Assembly: GCA_002493325.1 (NCBI GenBank) | Contig: DKYL01000034.1 | Location: 1-8,172 of the forward strand | DNA length: 8,172 nt | DNA from: Ruminococcaceae bacterium UBA7101 | GTDB taxonomy: Bacteria > Bacillota > Clostridia > Oscillospirales > Acutalibacteraceae | Reading direction: 5' to 3' | Shown here: in pieces, positions 1 through 3,980 of the stretch | How positions within the stretch are numbered: position 1 is the stretch's first letter | Layout of the letters: each line of letters starts with the position of its first letter | The notes under the pieces: model-generated | Told to the model about the DNA's origin: nothing | Database searches by the model: none | The model's input: only the letters and a program-made list of their open reading frames with translations | Program-made: the position numbers and the translations under genes

Positions 1-100
1 AGGTATTATCAGAAAGTATTTCATTGAAAAAAGTATTTACCCCACAAAGGGGCAATGCGGCTCACATACTGAACTGATATGCCATAAATACAATGAAACA

Positions 101-149
101 AACGCACTTGTACGGCGAAATTTGTCGCTATGCAGGTGCGTTTTTATAT
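101..149 (+). terminator. Strong terminator/attenuator hairpin ahead of the sigma-like gene
   Basis: Bases 101-112 (AACGCACTTGTA) pair with 131-142 (TGCAGGTGCGTT) as 12 base pairs, two of them G-U. An inner GCGA/TCGC stem (115-118 with 125-128) encloses the loop. Uridines follow directly (TTTTT at 141-145, then ATATTTT). It would end transcription entering from upstream element genes, or act as an attenuator for the sigma-like gene about 100 bases downstream. A 23-codon frame (ATG at 93, stop at 162-164) runs straight through it and could be a leader peptide, but no good ribosome binding site precedes it. Confidence 0.7.
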
Positions 150-200
150 TTTGCGATATTTTGAGCTTTTATAGCGTTGGTTGCCGTTCACCACCTTTCG

Positions 201-238
201 GTCTGAATCTTTACATTTTTGAAAATTCAGACTGGAGG
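201..238 (+). promoter_or_regulatory. Inverted repeat abutting the ribosome binding site of the sigma-like gene
   Basis: GTCTGAAT (201-208) and ATTCAGAC (225-232) are a perfect 8-base inverted repeat with a 16-base AT-rich loop. The right arm ends one base before GGAGG (234-238), which sits 8 bases ahead of the ATG at 247. In RNA this hairpin would stand against the Shine-Dalgarno sequence; in DNA it could be an operator. Which of these applies, if either, is inference. Confidence 0.4.
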
Positions 239-246
239 TAAAGAAA

Positions 247-825
247 ATGGCAAAAAGCCAATTTGATGTTCTGAAAGAAGAGTTTCAGAACGAGTGTAAG
301 GTTATCAATTTGAAATACGAGTATGAGGGCTACACAGGCGAGGAACAATGGGCGGTCATTACAGAACTGTCCGAAAAAGAACTGTTTGAAAAATACCCTG
401 ATATTATATCCCACTACATACCGTTCGTGCTGCTGTCCGTTGAACAGGGAAAGGCAGTATATGAGTTTAGGAGAAATGAAAGCAAATTCTATAAGCGTAG
501 CTTAAACAACGAGGACGCTTTTGGATATGACGATGAGCTTATAGGAATATTCCATTCTGAGGTCGTTGTTCCCAGCTTTGTTGAGCAGCAGATAACAGAG
601 GAATACGAAGAAAATCGTTATCAGTTGAAGATGAAGCTGTTGGACAAGGCTCTTTCAAGCCTTACCGAAAAGCAATACAAATACCTCATATCTCGGTATG
701 TTGCAAATAAAAGCGCAAGGGAAATTGCCGAAGCGGAGGGTGTATCCCATCAGGCAATTGAAAAGCATTTGAACGCAGCGGTCAAGAAAGTGAAAAAAAT
801 ATTTGAGGGATTTTTCCGAAAATAG
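247..825 (+). CDS. Sigma-70 region 4-type transcriptional regulator of the element
   Basis: This 192-residue protein is probably a DNA-binding regulator or minor sigma-like factor controlling element genes. The recognisable part is the C-terminus, about residues 132-186. There the pattern 'LSSLTEKQYKYL', then 'SAREIAEAEGVS' and 'QAIEKHLNAAVKKVKK', is the helix-turn-helix of sigma region 4, ending in a basic tail. The first 125 residues are acidic and match no domain I can name; no region 2 motif is visible, so it is unlikely to be a complete sigma factor. GGAGG at 234-238, eight bases upstream, fixes the start. Tn916 carries a comparable small sigma-like gene (orf7) on the int side of its tet(M) region, which supports a regulatory role in transfer or excision. 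It could also be a plain HTH activator. Confidence 0.75.
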   Translation: MAKSQFDVLKEEFQNECKVINLKYEYEGYTGEEQWAVITELSEKELFEKYPDIISHYIPFVLLSVEQGKAVYEFRRNESKFYKRSLNNEDAFGYDDELIGIFHSEVVVPSFVEQQITEEYEENRYQLKMKLLDKALSSLTEKQYKYLISRYVANKSAREIAEAEGVSHQAIEKHLNAAVKKVKKIFEGFFRK

Positions 826-845
826 GTTGTCATTTGGCGGACTGA

Positions 846-910
846 TTCCAAATTAGTGAAGGGGTTGTTTTGAATCCGGATAAAGATTTCCCCTTCACTT
901 AATCTTGGAA
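846..910 (+). promoter_or_regulatory. Long bulged stem-loop between the sigma-like gene and the MazF-like gene
   Basis: Three paired blocks in order make a stem of 19 base pairs per arm: TTCCAA (846-851) with TTGGAA (905-910), ATTA (852-855) with TAAT (900-903), and GTGAAGGGG (856-864) with CCCCTTCAC (890-898). Single-base bulges fall at 899 and 904. The 25-base loop holds the palindrome ATCCGGAT. No uridine tract follows, so it is not a typical terminator. It ends 16 bases ahead of the MazF-like start codon and could control that gene as an RNA structure or as a protein-binding site. Confidence 0.5.
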
Positions 911-926
911 ATGCGAGGTCAATGCT

Positions 927-1502
927 ATGCAAACAGAGAATAAAGAAAAGGTGAAGCGTGGAGAAATTTATCTGCACGATTTTGGAAACAATGCTGGCTC
1001 AATTCAGAATGGGGTAAGACCTGTTCTTGTAGTTCAATGCGATGAAGGCAATCAGGCAAGCACGACAACGGTTGTTGCAGCTCTTACATCAGTTATAAAG
1101 AAGCGTTATTTGCCGTCCCATATTATCTTGGGCGAAAAATTTGGACTCAAAGAGCCTTCAATGGTTATGCTGGAACAACTGAAAACAGTCAATCAGCCCG
1201 AGCTTGTGGAATATATCGGATTTGTTGACAACGAATATCTGCTCCGTAAGGTGAATCACGGCTTAAAGAAAGCGCTTGGTTTGTGGGTGGATAAGCCGCA
1301 AAAGCAAAAGGGGGATATTCGCTGCCTTTGTCCCGCCTGCTTACAGGCATATAAGAAAACACAGAATTATATCGTCAGGCGGCTTGATCCACTGGCTTTC
1401 AAAAGGGAGAAATGCGATAAGTGCGACAATATGGGCTGGGATTATATCATTTATGAAAGGCGTACTTCCACCGGGGACAAGGAGGTACAGGCTGATGAAT
1501 GA
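927..1502 (+). CDS. MazF/PemK-fold protein with C-terminal zinc-knuckle extension; no antitoxin gene beside it
   Basis: Residues 8-120 match the MazF/PemK family, whose founding members cut mRNA as toxins. Visible family features are 'KRGEIYLHDFG' at the start of the fold, 'GVRPVLVVQ' with Arg31-Pro32, Thr47/Thr48 before 'VVAALT', and 'MLEQLKTVN' around residues 81-89. Arg31 and the threonine fall where the catalytic pair of Bacillus MazF lies. Residues 130-178 are an addition that classical MazF (about 115 residues) lacks, with Cys135-x2-Cys138 and Cys163-x2-Cys166 as a probable zinc ribbon, plus Cys133. No MazE-like antitoxin precedes it; upstream are only the long stem-loop and a weak GAGG site (915-918). 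The 3' end overlaps the next gene by 8 bases (ATGAATGA), implying translational coupling with an excisionase-like protein. It may be a toxin, a regulatory RNase or a repurposed DNA/RNA-binding protein. Confidence 0.75.
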   Translation: MQTENKEKVKRGEIYLHDFGNNAGSIQNGVRPVLVVQCDEGNQASTTTVVAALTSVIKKRYLPSHIILGEKFGLKEPSMVMLEQLKTVNQPELVEYIGFVDNEYLLRKVNHGLKKALGLWVDKPQKQKGDIRCLCPACLQAYKKTQNYIVRRLDPLAFKREKCDKCDNMGWDYIIYERRTSTGDKEVQADE

Positions 1503-1719
1503 TAATAAGAAGGCAAAGCAGCCTAAATATGAAGTCCCATTGTGGCATAAAACAAATCTTTCTATTGATGAAGCGGTTGCTTATACCGGGATTGGCAGAG
1601 CAAAATTATATGAGATGACAAATAGAGAAGATTGCCCATTTGTATTATGGATTGGAAATCGGAGGGTAATAAAGCGACAGGTTTTTGATGAGTACATTGC
1701 AAATATGTATTCGATATAA
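1495..1719 (+). CDS. Excisionase-like small HTH protein 1
   Basis: This 74-residue protein has the excisionase/MerR-type winged HTH pattern: 'LSIDEAVAYTGIGRAKLYEMT' (about residues 22-42) is the DNA-contacting helix pair, and 'GNRRVIKRQVFDEYI' (about 54-68) is the wing and closing helix. Tn916 Xis (67 residues) has the same layout. Such proteins bend DNA at element ends to favour excision, or act as repressors. The start at 1495 is set by GGAGG at 1481-1485 with 9 bases of spacing; the frame is open further upstream to 1276 but lies inside the MazF-like gene. It overlaps that gene by 8 bases and is followed by a terminator, so the two form one transcript end. It aligns with the next protein at about three quarters identity over 62 residues by hand count, indicating duplication. 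Confidence 0.75.
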   Translation: MNDNKKAKQPKYEVPLWHKTNLSIDEAVAYTGIGRAKLYEMTNREDCPFVLWIGNRRVIKRQVFDEYIANMYSI

Positions 1720-1735
1720 CAGAGTTGTCAAGTCT

Positions 1736-1777
1736 GCGATAAGCCAGTTCGCATAATTGGCTTATCGCTTCTTTTCT
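1736..1777 (+). terminator. Terminator after excisionase-like gene 1
   Basis: GCGATAAGCCAGTT (1736-1749) pairs with AATTGGCTTATCGC (1755-1768) over 14 base pairs, one of them G-U, around the 5-base loop CGCAT. It is followed by TTCTTTTCT (1769-1777). This is a convincing intrinsic terminator in the middle of an otherwise unidirectional gene cluster. It separates the MazF-like/xis1 unit from the xis2/xis3/int unit. Confidence 0.8.
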
Positions 1778-1785
1778 ACTATGAT
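1757..1785 (+). promoter_or_regulatory. Candidate promoter for the xis2-xis3-int unit, overlapping the terminator
   Basis: TTGGCT (1757-1762, -35-like, 4 of 6 matches) and TATGAT (1780-1785, -10-like, 5 of 6) are 17 bases apart. The -35 box lies in the 3' arm of the terminator stem. Transcription would start near 1792, just ahead of the GGAGG at 1803-1807. The placement fits a need for separate initiation after the terminator, but the -35 is imperfect. Confidence 0.5.
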
Positions 1786-1815
1786 GTACTCACCAAAGGC
1801 GAGGAGGTACAGCAA

Positions 1816-2037
1816 ATGGAAAGAAAACGAAATCAGGCGGAAAAAATCCAAGTTCCTGTATGGTACAAAACAAATTTATCAATCGAAGAAGCAGCAGCTT
1901 ATTCAGGGATAAGTCGGGATAAGCTCTACGAGATGACAAACAAAGAGGATTGCCCATTTGTATTGTGGATTGGAAACCGCAGGCTGATAAAAAGAGAAGT
2001 TTTTGATGAGTACATAAAAAAAGCATATTCGATTTAA
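1816..2037 (+). CDS. Excisionase-like small HTH protein 2 (paralogue of protein 1)
   Basis: At 73 residues it carries the same winged HTH as the previous protein: 'LSIEEAAAYSGISRDKLYEMT' as the recognition helices, then the identical block 'EDCPFVLWIGNRR' and the closing 'VFDEYI'. The clustered differences at the N-terminus and near identity in the core suggest tandem duplication followed by divergence. GGAGG at 1803-1807, 8 bases from the ATG, sets the start; the 10-base string GGAGGTACAG is also found at the site of gene 1, so the duplicated unit included the ribosome binding site. It heads the post-terminator unit and its stop codon runs straight into the GGAGG of the next gene. Role: recombination directionality factor or regulator of int, by family. 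Confidence 0.75.
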   Translation: MERKRNQAEKIQVPVWYKTNLSIEEAAAYSGISRDKLYEMTNKEDCPFVLWIGNRRLIKREVFDEYIKKAYSI

Positions 2038-2049
2038 GGAGGAACTACT

Positions 2050-2289
2050 ATGGATGATGAAGTTATGACTTATAAGGCAAAGCTTAAAGCAAGGAGTGCT
2101 GACAAGCCAATATGGGAGAAAAAATGTCTTTCTATTGAAGAAGCGGCGACATATTCCGGTATCGGGATAACGAAGCTCAGACAATTATCACGGCAAAAGA
2201 AATGCCCGTTTGTAGTGCCGCTTGGGAATCAGGTTTTTATTGTCCGGGAGAAATTAGATACCTATATCAAGGGTAAAAAGCATATATAG
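2050..2289 (+). CDS. xis: Excisionase (Xis) of the Tn916 type, third tandem HTH protein
   Basis: This 79-residue basic protein lies immediately before the integrase, the position of xis in Tn916. Residues 20-50 ('PIWEKKCLSIEEAATYSGIG', then 'ITKLRQLSRQKK') match the Tn916 Xis pattern of PIWE-x4-L-x-IEEA-x2-Y-x2-IG-x2-KLR-x-L more closely than the two upstream paralogues do, including the Leu-Arg-x-Leu recognition helix. The end, 'GNQVFIVREKLDTYI', is the wing and final helix. GGAGG at 2038-2042 (8 bases upstream) directly abuts the previous stop codon, and its own TAG overlaps the start of the integrase ribosome binding site, so the three genes should be co-translated. It is the best candidate for the true excisionase; the two neighbours may regulate or modulate it. 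Confidence 0.8.
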   Translation: MDDEVMTYKAKLKARSADKPIWEKKCLSIEEAATYSGIGITKLRQLSRQKKCPFVVPLGNQVFIVREKLDTYIKGKKHI

Positions 2290-2301
2290 GAGGGGTGACT
2301 T

Positions 2302-3537
2302 ATGGCTAAGGAAAAGAGAAAGGATAAATCAAGAGTAGTTCTTCGTACCGGGGAATTACAAAGAAGCAACGGTACTTACCAATACTCGTGGATGGACGCA
2401 AACAAAAAGAGGCGTTATGTCTATGCGAGGAACTTAGATGATCTTCGTGCAAAGGAAGAACAGATTGCAAAAGATAAAAGCGATGGCATTAAGACCGAAG
2501 CCCGCTATACTACGGTAAATGAACTTTTTGATTTGTGGAAAGTTTTGAAACGGGGATTGAAAAACAATACCTTTGAAAATTATAAATATATGTATGAGAC
2601 TTTCGTCCGTCCAAATATCGGAAAACAGCGTATTTCAACTCTGAAAAAATCTGATGTTAAGCGGTACTATAATTATCTTGCCGACGAAAGAGGATTAAAG
2701 GCTTCTACGATTGATAGTATCCATACCGTGCTTCATCAGATTTTGGATATGGCGGTTGATGATGATTACATTCGTAACAATCCGTCTGACAATGTGTTGA
2801 GAGAGCTGAAAAAATCTCATGTTTTTAAGACGGAAAAACGCAGGGCATTAACACGACCTGAGCAGGATTTGTTTCTTGACTATCTGAAGAACACGCCGAA
2901 AGCACAAAACTGGTATCCGATATTTGCGGTAATGGTCGGTACGGGATTACGAGTTGGTGAAGTGACCGGGCTGAGATGGTGCGATATTGATATGGAAGAA
3001 GGCATTATTGATGTTAATCACACTTTGGTTTACTACGATCACCGAACCGATGACAGCAAGAAAGGCTGCTACTTCAATGTGAATACAACAAAAACCCCAG
3101 CGGGCAACAGGCAAGTGCCAATGCTTGATTTTGTAAAAGAAGCCTTCCTTATGGAAAAGGAAAGGCAGGAAATGTTTGATTTACATTGCGAGGTTATCAT
3201 TGACGGATATAGCGATTTCATATTTATTAACCGCTTCGGGCAGGCTCAACATCAATCAACGCTGAACAAGGCAATCCGCCGGATTATCCGGGACTGTAAT
3301 GATGAGCAGTTATTGAAAGATGAAAATGCAGAGGTACTGCTTCCACACTTTAGCTGCCATTCTCTCCGGCATACATTTACAACAAGAATGTGCGAAGCAG
3401 GAGTGAATGTGAAGGTAATTCAGGATGCACTCGGTCACAAGGATATTTCCACCACGCTTAATATCTATACCGATGTGACAAAGGAACTCAAGCGCTCCGA
3501 ATTTGAGGGACTTGACTTATACTTCAAAAATGAGTAA
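2302..3537 (+). CDS. int: Tn916-family tyrosine recombinase/integrase
   Basis: This 411-residue enzyme cuts and rejoins element ends during integration and excision; Tn916 Int has 405 residues. Domains in order: an N-terminal arm-binding beta-sheet domain (about residues 11-64, 'RVVLRTGELQRSNGTYQYSW' onward), a SAM-like core-binding domain (about 71-167), and the catalytic domain (about 183-400). All catalytic residues are visible: Arg217 in 'GTGLRVGE', Lys264 in 'TTKTPAGNRQVP', His353 and Arg356 in 'CHSLRHTF', His379 in 'LGHKDIS' and the nucleophile Tyr389 in 'LNIYTDV'. It therefore appears active. AGGAGGGG at 2289-2295 precedes the ATG at 2302, and the gene follows xis by 12 bases in one operon. 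A terminator follows its stop codon closely. Confidence 0.95.
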   Translation: MAKEKRKDKSRVVLRTGELQRSNGTYQYSWMDANKKRRYVYARNLDDLRAKEEQIAKDKSDGIKTEARYTTVNELFDLWKVLKRGLKNNTFENYKYMYETFVRPNIGKQRISTLKKSDVKRYYNYLADERGLKASTIDSIHTVLHQILDMAVDDDYIRNNPSDNVLRELKKSHVFKTEKRRALTRPEQDLFLDYLKNTPKAQNWYPIFAVMVGTGLRVGEVTGLRWCDIDMEEGIIDVNHTLVYYDHRTDDSKKGCYFNVNTTKTPAGNRQVPMLDFVKEAFLMEKERQEMFDLHCEVIIDGYSDFIFINRFGQAQHQSTLNKAIRRIIRDCNDEQLLKDENAEVLLPHFSCHSLRHTFTTRMCEAGVNVKVIQDALGHKDISTTLNIYTDVTKELKRSEFEGLDLYFKNE

Positions 3538-3545
3538 AATAATAT

Positions 3546-3586
3546 AGTCCTGATGTTCCCGTATCGGGAATGTCAGGACTTCTCTT
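3546..3586 (+). terminator. Terminator after the integrase gene
   Basis: AGTCCTGATGTTCCCG (3546-3561) pairs with CGGGAATGTCAGGACT (3565-3580) as an unbroken 16-base-pair RNA stem, including two adjacent G-U pairs, around the loop TAT. The pyrimidine run TTCTCTT follows (from 3580). It begins 9 bases after the int stop codon and should end the xis2-xis3-int transcript. Confidence 0.75.
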
Positions 3587-3672
3587 ATAAAATCAGAAGT
3601 TAGTCATAAGAGCATACATCACTTACATCAAATCGTACACATACACGATGTAAAAGTGATTCATAGTATGAC
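3582..3672. repeat. Nested inverted repeats after int; candidate element end or recombinase-binding region
   Basis: Several inverted repeats are nested. GTCATA (3603-3608) matches TATGAC (3667-3672). ATCACTT (3618-3624) with ACATC (3625-3629) matches GATGT (3647-3651) and AAGTGAT (3654-3660), with two extra bases. The centre ATCGT (3632-3636) matches ACGAT (3645-3649). Just upstream CTCTTAT (3582-3588) matches ATAAGAG (3606-3612). No gene occupies this stretch and it lies where Tn916-type elements carry their integrase arm sites and end. Assigning it to the attachment region is inference from position; no core sequence can be defined without the other end. Confidence 0.4.
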
Positions 3673-3676
3673 CTGA

Positions 3677-3787
3677 TTACAGATTGACAATCTGGAGAAT
3701 CGAGAAAATAGGACAGTAAAACAGATTATGGAGGAACTTATCAATATGACCGATTTCGTCCCGACAATGAAACCTCTTGACAAATAA
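3677..3787 (+). pseudogene. Orphan reading-frame remnant of unknown origin
   Basis: Between an in-frame TGA at 3674-3676 and TAA at 3785-3787 there are 36 sense codons that read like protein: 'LQIDNLENRENRTVKQIMEE' followed by 'LINMTDFVPTMKPLDK'. The first part has the charge spacing of an amphipathic helix or coiled coil. An internal ATG at 3728 has no ribosome binding site. It looks like the 3' tail of a gene truncated by an insertion, perhaps of the mobile element, or a decayed fragment. I do not recognise the family. A chance open frame of this length is possible. Confidence 0.3.
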
Positions 3788-3818
3788 GCCCAGTAAAATC
3801 AAGGGTTTGCACCATAGT

Positions 3819-3847
3819 CAGCCGGAATAAGTTTGTTATTCCGGCTG
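3819..3847. repeat. Perfect 12-base-pair hairpin upstream of the glycosyltransferase promoter
   Basis: CAGCCGGAATAA (3819-3830) and TTATTCCGGCTG (3836-3847) are perfectly complementary around the loop GTTTG. No T-run follows on either strand, so a plain intrinsic terminator is unlikely. It ends two bases before the -35 box at 3850 and could insulate the promoter, bind a protein or mark the edge of a small inserted repeat that ends with the hairpin at 3952. Confidence 0.5.
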
Positions 3848-3849
3848 TG

Positions 3850-3882
3850 TTGACAAAATCAATACATTGTGTTACAATGTAT
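3850..3882 (+). promoter_or_regulatory. Near-consensus promoter with palindromic operator over the -10 box
   Basis: TTGACA (3850-3855) is a perfect -35 box and TACAAT (3873-3878) a 5-of-6 -10 box, with ideal 17-base spacing. The -10 lies within a perfect palindrome, ATACATTGT (3862-3870), GTT, ACAATGTAT (3874-3882). Such a site is well placed for a dimeric repressor to block polymerase. Transcription would start near 3885, giving a structured leader and then the glycosyltransferase operon. No likely repressor gene is adjacent on the right; the element's own HTH proteins on the left are possible partners, but that is speculation. Confidence 0.8.
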
Positions 3883-3884
3883 AT

Positions 3885-3952
3885 GCGTTAATGCCTTTAG
3901 GCAGTTGAGCTTGAAAAGCGAAACAATAACCACCCGTTCGACGGGTGGTTAT
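3885..3952 (+). ncRNA. Candidate small structured RNA or operon leader with three consecutive hairpins
   Basis: The predicted transcript begins with three back-to-back hairpins. They are TGCC-TTTA-GGCA (3892-3903), GCTT-GAA-AAGC (3909-3919) and a long GC-rich stem, ATAACCACCCGT (3926-3937) with ACGGGTGGTTAT (3941-3952) around TCG. The last stem is 12 perfect pairs but is followed by GATTTATATA rather than a T-run, so termination would be weak and read-through into the glycosyltransferase gene 29 bases later is likely. There is no open reading frame. It may be a small RNA with its own promoter, a 5' regulatory leader, or the remnant of a hairpin-ended (IS200/IS605-like) repeat. I cannot assign it to a named RNA family. 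Confidence 0.45.
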
Positions 3953-3980
3953 GATTTATATATGATTAAGAGGAATGCTT

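Larger units (their letters stand above)
1..3672 (+). mobile_element. Recombination end of a Tn916-like integrative element (partial; right limit approximate)
   Basis: A block of same-strand genes (sigma-like regulator, MazF-fold protein, three excisionase-like HTH proteins, tyrosine integrase) has the gene order seen at the integrase end of Tn916-family elements, where a sigma-like gene, xis and int lie in that order. The integrase resembles Tn916 Int in its N-terminal arm-binding domain and its catalytic core. No conjugation, replication or resistance gene is in view, so the element continues to the left of the window. The right limit is set provisionally at the end of the nested inverted repeat after int. 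The true junction could lie anywhere up to about 3,850, because the left end is absent and no direct repeat can be matched. Confidence 0.7.

Noticed and set aside
2..241. 80-codon start-less open frame in the leader as a real gene end
   Set aside because: It passes through a strong terminator, has no start in view and no recognisable domain; kept only as a finding.
1276..1494. N-terminal extension of excisionase-like protein 1 to an ATG at 1276
   Set aside because: It lies inside the MazF-like gene in another frame, has no ribosome binding site, and family members are about 70 residues; GGAGG at 1481 fits the ATG at 1495.
3975..3980. Start of the GT-C gene at the ATG at 3975
   Set aside because: The AAGAGG site would be only one base away; the ATG at 3981 has proper spacing and begins with the usual Met-Lys-Lys.
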